From NCBI GenBank assembly GCA_017935025.1, contig JAGBIL010000041.1, positions 18,334 through 82,333 of the forward strand: 64,000 nt of DNA, written 5' to 3'. Both the position numbers and the translations under genes were made by a program. This document shows positions 27,535 through 36,978 of this stretch, piece after piece (the first letter of the stretch is position 1; every line of letters starts with the position of its first letter). The notes below the pieces were generated by a model, which made no database searches, had not been told where the DNA came from, and saw only the letters and a program-made list of their open reading frames with translations. This DNA is from Opitutales bacterium. GTDB taxonomy: Bacteria; Verrucomicrobiota; Verrucomicrobiia; Opitutales; UBA953.

Positions 27535-29739
27535 ATGATTTCCCCTAAATTGCTTCCTTGCATTGCCTGCTCATTTTTGACGGCGTTTCCTTGGAGCGCT
27601 TCCGACGTTTACGGAAAATCCGGAGGCGCGTCCGGGGCTCGTCCGAACATCATTTTCGTGCTTGTCGACGATATGGGGTGGGGCGATCTCAATTGTAATT
27701 GGAATTACGGCGAAAAATTTAAAAACCGTTCCCGCGACAATCGTTTCAAAACGCCGACGCTCGACAAAATGGCAAGCGAAGGCATCCTGCTTGCTCGCCA
27801 CTACACGGCTTGTCCCGTGAGTGCTCCGGCGCGCGCGTCGCTCATGACGGGAATGCACCAGGGGCACACGCGGCAGGTGCGCGATAACACCTTTGACACG
27901 CCGATTGCTGATGTTCACACGCTCGGATCCGTGCTCAAAACCGCCGGCTACGCCACCGCCGCCATCGGCAAATGGGGCATCGGCGGCGTCGGGAACGGCT
28001 CGACGGGTGATACCGGCTACGCCCGCGCGCGGGAACGCGGTTTTGATTATTTTTACGGGATTTTTGACCACCTGGCGGGACACTACCATTATCCCGCAAA
28101 TAGTGGCCGCTACGTTTGGGAAAACGAAACCGACGTTACAGCAAAACTCAAAAACGGGAACGCATATTCGACCGACCTTTTCACCGCCCGCGCCAAAGAT
28201 TGGATCGTGAAAACGAAAAAAGCCGATCCGCGTAAACCGTTTTTTGTTTACCTCGCGCTTCCTGCGCCGCACGGTTCCCTGCGCGTGCCGAATTGCCCGT
28301 ATCCCGCAGGCGGCGGACTCAAAGGCGGCGTGCAATGGACAAAGGACGGAACCGTTAACACCGCCAATCCCAAGCTCGGCGCGCCGGATTCCTACATTCA
28401 TCCCGACAATAAAGACTTTGCGACCGATGCGGCCCGGCGTCATTCGACGATGATTCGCCGCGTGGACGATGCCATGGCGGACATCTTCAAACTGCTCAAA
28501 GACCTGAAAATTGACGACAATACGATGGTCGTTTTCACGTCTGACAACGGTCCGCACGAAGAACCCGGGAACGACAGCGCACGCACCGGATTTTTCCCGG
28601 CGGGCTCTCCCTCGCAGGATCCCGCATTTTTCAAATCCTACGGCATGATGGACGGCATCAAGCGCGATGTTTTTGAAGGCGGCTTGCGCGTTCCCGCGAT
28701 CGTGCGTTGGCCGAAATTTGTTCCGAAGAAAAAAATGACGACCGAGCCGTCGCAGTTCCACGACTGGCTGGCGACGCTTGCCGACGCCGCCGGCGCGGAA
28801 ATTCCGTCGAGCTCCGACGGCGTTTCGTTGCTCCCGACGCTTACGGGCAAAGGCTCGCAGTTCCCGGGGCAGGTTTACTGCGAGTATTCCGTCGGCGGTT
28901 CGTCGAGCCGGCGCGGCGATTTCGCTCCCGAGCACCGAGGGCTTTCCCGGCGCAACCAGCTTGTTGTCTGGGTTGACGGCTACAAGGGACTTGCGCGTAA
29001 TTTAAACGAAAATACAAAATTCTCCGGCGACGGCGCTGTCGTATTTGAAATTTACGATACATTGAAAGATCCGCAGGAAACCGAAAATCTTGCGGGAAAA
29101 CCCGGTTTCGGCGAAGATTTTCAGCAGAAACTGCGAGACAAGGCGTTGCGTTCCCGCCGTGCGTTCGACGGAAAGCATCCGCATTCCTACACGCGAGGAC
29201 TCGATTTTTCTCAGAAAGTATTTTTTGAAAAAAATCCTGTTCCCGCAGAAAAATCCGTTTCCGGAAACGACGGAAAGATCGCGTTCGCCTATAAGGCATT
29301 CGCTTCGCCGAGGGCGTTCCCGTGGGTGCCGGATTTTCGCCAGACGCATCTGGCGCCCGTGTTTTCCGGTAGCGAAGAAAAATCCGCCGGCGAAAATCTG
29401 CTCCCGCAAAAATTCGTCAACGGACGCGGTGCGCGCGGCATTTTACTCGAAGGAACGATTTCCGTGCCCGAAGAAGGCGAATACGTTTTCACGCTCAAAA
29501 CCGACTCCGCAAAGGGCAGCAAAGCGTTTGTTCACCTTTACGACATCCAGCTCATCGACGCGGACAAACTCTACACGCCGGGCGCGGAGGCCAAATCCTA
29601 CGCGAACGTCGGTACGGAAAATCCGACGGGAACGCGCGGCGTGCGTCTCGCGGCGGGAACGCACAAGATCCGCATCGAATACGTTTGCGCCGCCAACGCA
29701 AAATCGCCTTCGCTCACGCTGACTTGGGCGAAAAAATAA
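27535..29739 (+). CDS. Secreted serine-type sulfatase with C-terminal beta-sandwich domain
   Basis: 734 residues from the ATG at 27535, chosen because it opens a signal peptide (residues 1-27). An in-frame ATG at 27448 adds 29 residues of non-signal sequence. The alkaline-phosphatase-fold metal site starts 'PNIIFVLVDDMGWGD'. The formylglycine signature is Ser96-x-Pro98-x-Arg100 followed by 'ASLMTG', the serine-type motif that needs an anaerobic radical-SAM maturase (anSME). 'VFTSDNGPHEE' is the second metal region. Residues ~620-734 resemble a PA14-like sugar-binding domain ('GEYVFTLKTDSAKGSKAFV'). It desulfates an unidentified glycan in the periplasm or outside. Convergent with the NamZ-like gene. 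Confidence 0.9.
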   Translation: MISPKLLPCIACSFLTAFPWSASDVYGKSGGASGARPNIIFVLVDDMGWGDLNCNWNYGEKFKNRSRDNRFKTPTLDKMASEGILLARHYTACPVSAPARASLMTGMHQGHTRQVRDNTFDTPIADVHTLGSVLKTAGYATAAIGKWGIGGVGNGSTGDTGYARARERGFDYFYGIFDHLAGHYHYPANSGRYVWENETDVTAKLKNGNAYSTDLFTARAKDWIVKTKKADPRKPFFVYLALPAPHGSLRVPNCPYPAGGGLKGGVQWTKDGTVNTANPKLGAPDSYIHPDNKDFATDAARRHSTMIRRVDDAMADIFKLLKDLKIDDNTMVVFTSDNGPHEEPGNDSARTGFFPAGSPSQDPAFFKSYGMMDGIKRDVFEGGLRVPAIVRWPKFVPKKKMTTEPSQFHDWLATLADAAGAEIPSSSDGVSLLPTLTGKGSQFPGQVYCEYSVGGSSSRRGDFAPEHRGLSRRNQLVVWVDGYKGLARNLNENTKFSGDGAVVFEIYDTLKDPQETENLAGKPGFGEDFQQKLRDKALRSRRAFDGKHPHSYTRGLDFSQKVFFEKNPVPAEKSVSGNDGKIAFAYKAFASPRAFPWVPDFRQTHLAPVFSGSEEKSAGENLLPQKFVNGRGARGILLEGTISVPEEGEYVFTLKTDSAKGSKAFVHLYDIQLIDADKLYTPGAEAKSYANVGTENPTGTRGVRLAAGTHKIRIEYVCAANAKSPSLTLTWAKK

Positions 29740-29761
29740 AATCGGTTATTCCCGAAAAAAC

Positions 29762-29801
29762 AAAAACGGATAAGCGACGAATTTCACGCTTATCCGTTTT
29801 T
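29762..29801. terminator. Bidirectional terminator between sulfatase and NamZ-like gene
   Basis: Perfect 15-bp stem AAAAACGGATAAGCG / CGCTTATCCGTTTTT with a 10-base loop, ending in A and T runs that fit termination on both strands. Confidence 0.93.
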
Positions 29802-29819
29802 GTTTATTCTCCGCTTCCG

Positions 29820-31142
29820 CTACGCGTAGAGGCGGTAATCCTCGACGGAGCGGCGAAAATCGGCGGCACGCGCTTCCCAGCGGGAACACCACGCCTTGAT
29901 GTTGATTTTCGCTCCTTCCCGGCAGAGTGCGTTGAAAAATTTTTCGTCACCGAGATGTTTCAGAAAAAGATTCCGGTCGTTCCCGCGCGCTGCCGCAAAG
30001 GGATTGGTTTTTTCCCAAACGCAACATTGGCGCATCATGTGGAAGCTGATCTCGGTCGGGCGCAGAAGCCGCCAGTCCGAGACGGCGAGCAGGGCCCCGC
30101 GTGCGCTCCCGTTGCCTAAAACGGCGGGAACGCCGCGCAGGCCGTTGATTCGGAACGAATTTACGAGGTCCGCCATCTCTTTTTCGTTTTTCCCGATATA
30201 GCCAAGGAACCGGAACGGACGTACAAGGCGCAACGGATTCCGCGATGCCGTGAAGGTGTGCGAAAATTTCCCGAGGCAACAGCCCAGCCCCGTCATGGCG
30301 TAGCCTTCGGCGGCATCGGGGTTGGCGATGTACGGCGAGGTCGGAATCCAATCCAGCCCGGTGTCGCGCCAGAGCATGGAGCGTTTCCAGCCGCTCATTT
30401 TTACGACATCGAGTTTGGCGCGGGAACGCGCTGCGGCAGAAAGTTTGAGCCAGTTTTCGTTGAGCGCGGCGCGTGCAAGTTCGCCGATAGTCAGTCCGTG
30501 AACGTACGGCACGGGATACATACCGACGTAGCTTTGCCATTTTTCGTCGAGCATCGGACCGTCGGTTTTCAGCCCGCCGAGCGGATTCGGGCGGTCGAGC
30601 ACGAGCACGGGAATTCCCGCTTCGAAACACGCTTCCATGACCAGCCGCATACAACTGACAAAAGTGTAGCTGCGCGAGCCGACATCTTGCAGGTCGATGA
30701 CCATTTTCGTGATGCCGCGCAACATTTCCGCCGTCGGTTTACGCGTCCCGCCGTAAAGCGAGAAAACCGGCAATTTCGTGCCGAGGCGCGTATCTTTTTG
30801 GTCGGCGACAATTTTTTCTGCGGGAACGTCGCCGTAAATGCCGTGTTCGGGACCGAAAAGAGCGACGAGATTCACTCCCGCACGACGCCCGCGCGTGTGA
30901 AGGACGCGAATCGTGCTTTCACCGAAACGGTTTACGCCTGCTTGGTTCGTTACCAGACCGACGCGTTCTCCGCGCAGACGCGCAAATTTTTCCGCTTCCA
31001 ACATATCGATGCCGAGGCGGACGCGACTCGTCGCGGGAACGAACTTTTTTGCCGCCGGAGCCGCGTCGGAAAACAAATTCGCAAGCAAGAGTCCGCCCGT
31101 CGTCAAAAGCGTCGTTTTCAGAAAATCGCGTCGATTCATCAT
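29820..31142 (-). CDS. Exo-beta-N-acetylmuramidase NamZ family (DUF1343)
   Basis: 440 residues. The N-terminus 'MNRRDFLKTTLLTTGGLLLANL' is a Tat-type signal. Family motifs follow in order: 'GIDMLEAEKF', 'GLVTNQAGVNR', 'ALFGPEHGIYG', 'VIDLQDVGSRSYTF', 'VLDRPNPLGG' and 'VPYVHGLTIGELA'. NamZ (GH171) enzymes remove MurNAc from the nonreducing ends of peptidoglycan fragments in the periplasm, so the gene points to wall recycling or predation on peptidoglycan. Two ATGs at the start (MM) leave a one-codon ambiguity. Divergent from thrC with a family A palindrome between them. Confidence 0.92.
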   Translation of the reverse strand: MMNRRDFLKTTLLTTGGLLLANLFSDAAPAAKKFVPATSRVRLGIDMLEAEKFARLRGERVGLVTNQAGVNRFGESTIRVLHTRGRRAGVNLVALFGPEHGIYGDVPAEKIVADQKDTRLGTKLPVFSLYGGTRKPTAEMLRGITKMVIDLQDVGSRSYTFVSCMRLVMEACFEAGIPVLVLDRPNPLGGLKTDGPMLDEKWQSYVGMYPVPYVHGLTIGELARAALNENWLKLSAAARSRAKLDVVKMSGWKRSMLWRDTGLDWIPTSPYIANPDAAEGYAMTGLGCCLGKFSHTFTASRNPLRLVRPFRFLGYIGKNEKEMADLVNSFRINGLRGVPAVLGNGSARGALLAVSDWRLLRPTEISFHMMRQCCVWEKTNPFAAARGNDRNLFLKHLGDEKFFNALCREGAKINIKAWCSRWEARAADFRRSVEDYRLYA

Positions 31143-31176
31143 CGCCGAAGAGGGTAAAAATCTTTCATTCGCAGTG

Positions 31177-31303
31177 CAAATTGAAATTTAGCGAAGCGCC
31201 AGGTGATTAATGAGAAGAATGGGATGAATGAGAGAAACGGGAAAATACTCATTCTTCTCTTTCTTCCCATTTCTCTCATTGCACTTCGCTAAATTTCAAT
31301 TTG
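31177..31303. repeat. 127-bp palindromic element, family A copy 1
   Basis: Outer arms AAATTGAAATTTAGCGAAG and its complement. The inner arms are imperfectly complementary runs of AATGAGA/GAATGGGA-type words. It matches 58007-58133 in inverse orientation almost base for base, and the match continues about 21 bases further right (to ~31324). It lies between divergent NamZ-like and thrC genes. Confidence 0.9.
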
Positions 31304-31336
31304 TAGAAAGTTGGGCGCTGATTTAGAGTTTTTCCC

Positions 31337-32983
31337 ATGAAATACATTTCCACTCGCGGGCTCGCCCCCGAAGTAACCTCAACCGAAGCACTTTTGAACG
31401 GCATTGCGCCGGACGGCGGACTTTACGTTCCCGTTGAAATTCCCGCCCGGGACGCGCTCCCGGATTGGCTCGAACCCGATTGCGATTACGCGGGAACGAT
31501 GCGCAAACTCCTCGCGCTGTTTTTTGACGATATTCCGGAAAACGTGCGCAATGCCGCAGTCGAACGCTCCGTCGCGCGTTTCGCGAATCCGAAAGAACCG
31601 GTTTCGCTTCGGTGGGCGGGAAAAGAGGAACGGATTGTCGAAGCCGGGGAAAACGATTTCGACGAGAGCGACGAAGAAGAAAAGACCGAACTCGTCGATT
31701 CCAATCTTTATTTTCTGGATCTGACGCAGGGACCGACCGGCGCGTTTAAGGACGTTGCTCTGACGATTTTGCCGACGCTTCTGCAATACGCGGCGGAGCA
31801 GGCGGGACTGAAAAAAGCGGCGATTTTGACGGCAACGAGCGGCGACACCGGCTCGGCGGCGATGCGCGGCTTCGCAGATGTCGCGGGAACGGAAGTGCTC
31901 GTGTTTTTCCCGAAAACGGGAACCTCTGAAATTCAGCGCCGCCAGATGGTTTGTTGCGAAGGCGGGAACGTTCACGCGTGCGCGATTGAAGGCAATTTCG
32001 ACGACGCGCAAGCCGGCGTGAAAGCGGTTTTTGCCGACGAAAAAATCCGAGCGGACGCCGCCGCGAAAGGCATTTTCCTTTCCAGCGCCAATTCTATCAA
32101 CATCGGGCGTCTGTTCCCGCAAGTTTGCTACTACATCATGGCGTGGCGCGCGCTTTATGCCGCGAAAAAGCTCGGAGAAGACGGCTTCGACGTTGTCGTC
32201 CCGACGGGAAATTTCGGAAACATTCTCGCGGCGTTTTACGCGAAAAAACTCGGCACGCCGATTCGCCGCTTCATCGTCGCCTCAAACGAAAACAACGTAG
32301 TTGCGGAATTTATTCAGCGCGGAATTTATAACGTGAAATGTCACGTGTTGAAGAAGCACAGTCCGAGAACATTTAAAGTAACTAATTCCCCTTCGATGGA
32401 CATTCTCGTTTCGTCGAACATCGAGCGTTTTATTTTTGAAATTTCCGGGAGAAATTCCGAATTTGTTCGTGAATCAATGGCGAACCTCAAAGAAAAAGGC
32501 GAGTTCGTGCTTGATGCCGTCGCCGACGCTGGGCTGAAAGACGCGGGATTTGATTCCGGATTTGCGGGACAGGGTAAAACACTATACGGAATCCAGGAAG
32601 CGTGGAAGAGGTTCAAAAACCTTTTGGATCCGCACACGGCAATCGGCCTTAAGGTCGCCGCAACGAACGCCGAAGATGCTTCTACTTGTGTGCCTGTCGT
32701 CATTGCGGAAACGGCGACCCCGTGGAAGTTTCCCAAGACCGTGATTGAAGGTTTGCGCCAAAAAGGTTCTTTCAATCCGCGCGGTTTGAAAAATCCTTCG
32801 GAAACTTCGGATTTTGAAAATTTGAAAAATCTCGCCGATTACGTTGCCCGCGAATTGAGTCAGGAAGAAAGGGAAAATTTCTCGCCGCGCTTCGGCGAAC
32901 TCGAAACCGCTCCCGTGCTCCACGATTTGGTCTGCGCGAAAGACCGCATCGGCGAAACCGTTCGCCAGGTTTTCGGGATTTAG
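31337..32983 (+). CDS. thrC: Threonine synthase
   Basis: 548 residues. The N-terminal 'YISTRGLAPEVTSTEALLNGIAPDGGLYVP' is diagnostic. The PLP lysine is Lys138 in 'GPTGAFKDVAL', the phosphate-binding loop is 'TATSGDTGSAAM', and 'PTGNFGNILAAFYAKKLG' follows. It converts O-phosphohomoserine to threonine in the cytoplasm. It is longer than the usual 430-500 residues, partly through an acidic insertion at residues ~103-120 just before the active-site lysine. No thrA or thrB is nearby. A family A palindrome sits immediately upstream, likely overlapping the promoter region. Confidence 0.95.
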   Translation: MKYISTRGLAPEVTSTEALLNGIAPDGGLYVPVEIPARDALPDWLEPDCDYAGTMRKLLALFFDDIPENVRNAAVERSVARFANPKEPVSLRWAGKEERIVEAGENDFDESDEEEKTELVDSNLYFLDLTQGPTGAFKDVALTILPTLLQYAAEQAGLKKAAILTATSGDTGSAAMRGFADVAGTEVLVFFPKTGTSEIQRRQMVCCEGGNVHACAIEGNFDDAQAGVKAVFADEKIRADAAAKGIFLSSANSINIGRLFPQVCYYIMAWRALYAAKKLGEDGFDVVVPTGNFGNILAAFYAKKLGTPIRRFIVASNENNVVAEFIQRGIYNVKCHVLKKHSPRTFKVTNSPSMDILVSSNIERFIFEISGRNSEFVRESMANLKEKGEFVLDAVADAGLKDAGFDSGFAGQGKTLYGIQEAWKRFKNLLDPHTAIGLKVAATNAEDASTCVPVVIAETATPWKFPKTVIEGLRQKGSFNPRGLKNPSETSDFENLKNLADYVARELSQEERENFSPRFGELETAPVLHDLVCAKDRIGETVRQVFGI

Positions 32984-33029
32984 ACCCGGGGAATAGAATC
33001 CATTCGGAATTTGGAATTCGCAATTCGGA

Positions 33030-33068
33030 CGCAAATTGAAATTTACCTGAGGCAAATTTCAATTTGCG
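33030..33068. repeat. Miniature inverted repeat with family A arms
   Basis: CGCAAATTGAAATTT and AAATTTCAATTTGCG, perfect 15-bp arms around a 9-base loop. The arms share the AAATTGAAATTT end of the 127-bp family A elements, as if the interior had been deleted. Located between thrC and yajC; it could also stop transcription. Confidence 0.7.
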
Positions 33069-33116
33069 TTCCCGTGCGGTGCGGGGCATAGTCTCACGCT
33101 TTATTTTCAACACTTT

Positions 33117-33527
33117 ATGCAAAATACAGCTATGAATAATGTCATGATTCTTGCACAGGCGGTTGAAGCCGCTCCCGCGACGACGCAGGTCGTTGAAACC
33201 GTTGCCGTTGAAGGCACTCCGGCTCCGGCGGGCGATCCTGCGCAGCAGCCTCCCGGCTTCGGTATGTCCACGTTGCTGATTTGGATCCTGATTTTCGTCG
33301 GATTTTACTTCATTTTGATTCGCCCGCAGACGAAGCGTCAGAAGGCGATGCAGAAAATGCAAAACGAGCTCAAAGTCGGAGACTCGGTTTACACGCAAAG
33401 CGGCATCATCGGCAAAATCGTTTCGTTGGACGAAACGACGGTTACGCTTCAGGTTTCCGAAGGAACGCGCATTCCGTTCCTGCGTGCTGCGGTCAGCGCG
33501 CTTGTGAACACTCCGGAAGCAAAGTAA
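33117..33527 (+). CDS. yajC: Sec translocon accessory subunit YajC
   Basis: 136 residues with one transmembrane helix at about residues 50-68 followed by 'FILIRPQTKRQKAMQKMQNELKVGDSVYTQSGIIGKIVSLDETTVTLQV', the YajC signature. The N-terminal extension of ~45 Ala/Val/Pro-rich residues is longer than in E. coli. A second in-frame ATG at 33132 is an alternative start. YajC associates with SecDF at the cytoplasmic membrane, and secDF follows after 85 bases, a conserved arrangement. Confidence 0.96.
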   Translation: MQNTAMNNVMILAQAVEAAPATTQVVETVAVEGTPAPAGDPAQQPPGFGMSTLLIWILIFVGFYFILIRPQTKRQKAMQKMQNELKVGDSVYTQSGIIGKIVSLDETTVTLQVSEGTRIPFLRAAVSALVNTPEAK

Positions 33528-33545
33528 TTTTCTTTTCTTATTTAA

Positions 33546-33597
33546 TGAACAACGAATAACGAGATGCGTTTTCGGGCGCACGTTATTCGTTGTTCGT
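33546..33597. repeat. Palindrome between yajC and secDF
   Basis: GAACAACGAATAACG / CGTTATTCGTTGTTC, perfect 15-bp arms around a 22-base loop. The arms use the same GAATA/ACGAATAACG words as family B but lack its inner TTTTTGCC core. It might attenuate transcription between the two sec genes. Confidence 0.75.
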
Positions 33598-33612
33598 TAG
33601 AATCCGATCTCT

Positions 33613-36399
33613 ATGACGACTAAAATTTTCTGGCGGCTGTTCGCGTCGGTGCTTTTCTGCATTTACGCGTTCATCAGCATGATGCCGCTCAAAAGCACGC
33701 CGTTTCGCGATTACGTGGAAGACCACGTGACGGCGAAGCAGGAGGAATTTAACGCAATTCTTGCGGAAGCGGATGAGCGCGTGGCGAATTATCGCAACGA
33801 AAGCGTTCCCGCGGACCGGAAATCTCCGACGGCTTATGCTGCGCTCAAGGACATCGCCGACGGCAAGGGTAAGTCCGGCACGCCGATCGCGCTGACGCAG
33901 TTTTTCCCGGACATTCGCCTGATTCGCGAGCCGATTTTGGAAAAACAGAATCAGATCCTCATGCAGGAACTGTTGCGTCGCTCGCAGGGCAAAATGAAGC
34001 TCGGTCTCGACCTTCAGGGCGGGATTTCGTTTACGCTTCGCGTTAATCCGGAAGCGGCGGAAGCCGACCAACGCGCACTCGCGGCGGCAAAAACGCCGGA
34101 GGAACGCGCCGAAGTCGAAAAAGCGATTCGCGAACGCGCGGAAGAAAAACTTTCCCAGCTGAATCAGGCGGTTTCCGTTATGGAAGACCGCGTTAACCAG
34201 TTCGGCGTGAGTGAGCCGGTAATTCGTCCCGTAGGGAACGATTCTATCGAAATTCAGCTTCCCGGCGAAGATACGGCGAACAATCCGGAAGCCATCAATT
34301 CTTTGAAAAAACCGGCGAAACTCGAATTTCGCATGGTGCACCGCTATCTCGTGCCCGACGCGGGAACGCCGGAAGGCACGATTAAGAGTTTGCGGGCGGA
34401 TCCGCGTCAGGCGACGTCTCCGGTTGCCGCTTACGAAGTGCTTTACGATCACCACATTGACAAAAAAACAGGGGAAGCCACGTCGTTCCCGCTTTACGTC
34501 AAAAAAGCTCCGGAAGCGACGGGCGCGATTGTTGAACGCGCCCATGTGGAAAGCCCGGACGGGCTCACGCTTCAGGTCGGTATTCGCTTTACCTCCGAAG
34601 GCGGACGTATTTTCGGCGACGTTACGCAACGCATTGCGGACGAAGATAACCGCACGGGCGGCGACGGTCGCTTTGCGATTGTACTCGACGGCAAACTGAT
34701 GTCGGCTCCGACGCTGAACGCGGGCTCAAGCGGCCGCAAAACCGGACTTTACGGCGGCGGTGCGTCCATCACCGGAAATTTTGACCGCAAGGAAGCGGAA
34801 GAACTTGCCAACGCGTTGAACAATCCGCTCGAGTTCCCGTTGGAATTGCAGGACATGACGAACGTCGGCGCTTCGCTCGCGAAAGACGCACAGTGGCAGT
34901 CCATGACGGCGGCGGGGGTTGCAACGGCTTTGGTCGTTGTCTTCATGCTCGTGTTTTATCTCACCGGCGGCGTGGTTGCCGTTGTCGGGATTTTCGTGAA
35001 TATTTTCATGATTCTCGGCGTGATGTGTGCGATTGGCGCGACGATTACGCTTCCGGGGATTGCGGCTCTCGTGCTGACGCTCGGCATGGCGGTTGACGCG
35101 AATATTCTCGTTTTTGAGCGAATCCGCGAGGAACTCAACAACGGAAAATCGCTCAAAACGGCGCTCGAGCTCGGTTACGACCGTGCCTTTGTTACGATTT
35201 TTGACTCTCAGTTGACGTCTCTTGTTACCGCCGGAATTTTGATTTGGATGGGAACAGGTTCCGTCAAAGGTTTCGGGGTTACGCTCGCTATCGGGATTTT
35301 GACAACGTTGTTCACCTGCCTCGTTACTTGCCGAGGTTTGCAGGAATTGCTCGTCAATCTCGGTATCGCGCACCGTTTCTTCGGAATTCAGCTCATGAAA
35401 AAAACGCCGAAATTCCGCTTTATGGAACATTGGCGCGGCGCGGTCGGTTTCTCGGCGATTCTCGTGTTCGTCAGTATCGCGTTCCCGCTTATCAAGGGCG
35501 ATGAGTGTCTGAGTAAAGACTTCAAGGGCGGGGAATCCGTCACGCTGGCTATTGTTCAGGATACGACGAAACACGTCGGAATCGGAGAAATTAAAAAAAT
35601 CATCAATTCGATCGGAATTGAAGATGCGACGGCGATTTATCAACAAAAAGTCGGGGCTTCCGAGCAGACGCTCAATATCGAGTGCGAATTGACGGAGGAT
35701 ACGTCCGGCGGAGAGTTTTCCAACATTGAAAAAATTGTGGGCAAGCTCCTTGAAGTTTATCCGGAAATGTTCCCTGCGGGAACGGAAACGACGGACGAAA
35801 TCATCGTCGGGAAGCAGGCGGTCGGGGCCGTAGTCAGCGGGCAACTTGTGAAAATGGCGATTATTTCGCTGATCCTCGCCGTGTTCGGGATCATGGTTTA
35901 CGTCGCGTTGCGTTTTGAAGTCGGTTTCGGCGTGGGTGCGATGCTTTCGACGATTCACGACATCGTTGTCGTTACGGGGCTTTACCTGATTTGCGGCGGA
36001 CAGTTCTCCGCCTCAATGATTGCCGCGATTTTGATGGTCGCCGGTTATTCGATTAACGATACCATCGTCGTGTTTGACCGTATCCGCGAAGAACTCGGCA
36101 ACAATCCGGGCATGAAGTTGCGCGATGTTATCAATCTTTCGATTAATCGCACGCTTTCCCGTACGTTGTTGACTTCGGTTACGGTTTTTCTGGCGGCGGT
36201 TTCGCTTGCCGTTTTCGGTGCGGGTGACGTTGCCGAATACGGAAAAGTCTTCATCTTCGGCGTTCTTGTCGGGACGTTCTCTTCGATTTATATCGCCTCG
36301 CCGATTTTCTATTGGTGGCACAAGGGCGACCGCAAAAAAGTCGAAGAAGGCGACAAGGCTTACACTTATTCCTGGGAGGCCGGAAACGAGAAGAAATAA
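33613..36399 (+). CDS. secDF: Fused protein-export membrane protein SecDF
   Basis: 928 residues joining SecD and SecF in one chain, as in several Gram-positive and PVC bacteria. An N-terminal helix is followed by the large periplasmic P1 domain with 'KLGLDLQGGISFTL' and the second SecD block 'FTSEGGRIFGDVTQRI'. Then come the SecD helices with 'GMAVDANILVFERIREEL', and the SecF half with 'DFKGGESVTL' and 'GYSINDTIVVFDRIREEL'. The paired D-x(4)-F-x-R-I-R-E motifs are the RND proton-relay helices. It uses the proton motive force to pull preproteins through SecYEG. The gene follows yajC and a palindrome, with a terminator of inverted GGGAACG words after it. Confidence 0.97.
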   Translation: MTTKIFWRLFASVLFCIYAFISMMPLKSTPFRDYVEDHVTAKQEEFNAILAEADERVANYRNESVPADRKSPTAYAALKDIADGKGKSGTPIALTQFFPDIRLIREPILEKQNQILMQELLRRSQGKMKLGLDLQGGISFTLRVNPEAAEADQRALAAAKTPEERAEVEKAIRERAEEKLSQLNQAVSVMEDRVNQFGVSEPVIRPVGNDSIEIQLPGEDTANNPEAINSLKKPAKLEFRMVHRYLVPDAGTPEGTIKSLRADPRQATSPVAAYEVLYDHHIDKKTGEATSFPLYVKKAPEATGAIVERAHVESPDGLTLQVGIRFTSEGGRIFGDVTQRIADEDNRTGGDGRFAIVLDGKLMSAPTLNAGSSGRKTGLYGGGASITGNFDRKEAEELANALNNPLEFPLELQDMTNVGASLAKDAQWQSMTAAGVATALVVVFMLVFYLTGGVVAVVGIFVNIFMILGVMCAIGATITLPGIAALVLTLGMAVDANILVFERIREELNNGKSLKTALELGYDRAFVTIFDSQLTSLVTAGILIWMGTGSVKGFGVTLAIGILTTLFTCLVTCRGLQELLVNLGIAHRFFGIQLMKKTPKFRFMEHWRGAVGFSAILVFVSIAFPLIKGDECLSKDFKGGESVTLAIVQDTTKHVGIGEIKKIINSIGIEDATAIYQQKVGASEQTLNIECELTEDTSGGEFSNIEKIVGKLLEVYPEMFPAGTETTDEIIVGKQAVGAVVSGQLVKMAIISLILAVFGIMVYVALRFEVGFGVGAMLSTIHDIVVVTGLYLICGGQFSASMIAAILMVAGYSINDTIVVFDRIREELGNNPGMKLRDVINLSINRTLSRTLLTSVTVFLAAVSLAVFGAGDVAEYGKVFIFGVLVGTFSSIYIASPIFYWWHKGDRKKVEEGDKAYTYSWEAGNEKK

Positions 36400-36425
36400 T
36401 CGTTTTTGCTCCTCAAACAAAAAAA

Positions 36426-36455
36426 ACGTTCCCGTGCGAATTTCGGCGGGAACGT
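36426..36455. terminator. Terminator made of an inverted GGGAACG pair
   Basis: ACGTTCCCG (36426-36434) and CGGGAACGT (36447-36455) flank a 12-base loop, with an A run before and T-rich sequence after. It sits between the convergent secDF and phosphodiesterase genes. Confidence 0.8.
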
Positions 36456-36464
36456 CTTTTGTTT

Positions 36465-36938
36465 TTAAACGGAAATTTCAATGATTTCCGCGGATCGGGC
36501 TTTGTTGTAAATCGTCAGCATTCCGACGCTGACGGGCAGGGAGAAACGTCGCGGTCCCGCTGAGCCCGGATTGACAAAAAGGACATTTCCCTGCCAGCGA
36601 ACGAGCGGTGCGTGCGAGTGTCCCGAAACTGAAACATTGGTTCCGTGCGGCAGGAAGCTAAACTCGGCCATGTGCCCGTGGTGCAGGAAAATTTCCGCCG
36701 AAGCAAGACGCAAGGTATCGCAGAGCGGAAGTTTCCTGCATTCCGGCGAGGAATCCGTGTTCCCGCGTACGGCGGTTACCGGCGCGATCTCGGAAAGTTT
36801 GTGCAAAATGGCAATGTCTCCCACGTCGCCGGCGTGTAAAATATGATCGACCTCGGCAAAAATTTCCAAAACTTCAGGACGCAACAGGCCATGCGTGTCC
36901 GAGATGATACCGATGCGGAGCGGGGCGCCGAGATTCAT
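36465..36938 (-). CDS. YfcE/MJ0936-type metallophosphodiesterase
   Basis: 157 residues. The binuclear metal motifs are all present in order: 'GIISDTHG', 'HAGDVGD', 'AVRGNTDSS', 'LHHGH' and 'SGHSHAP', ending with the family's 'NPGSAGPRR'. Cytoplasmic phosphodiesterase of the YfcE group; the natural substrate is not predictable. It lies downstream of the dnaX/tau coding region on the same strand (a 40-base gap), so it may be co-transcribed with dnaX. Confidence 0.9.
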   Translation of the reverse strand: MNLGAPLRIGIISDTHGLLRPEVLEIFAEVDHILHAGDVGDIAILHKLSEIAPVTAVRGNTDSSPECRKLPLCDTLRLASAEIFLHHGHMAEFSFLPHGTNVSVSGHSHAPLVRWQGNVLFVNPGSAGPRRFSLPVSVGMLTIYNKARSAEIIEISV

Positions 36939-36978
36939 TTGCTTTTTGGAATTTTGAGGATTAACGAGAATAAAAAAA

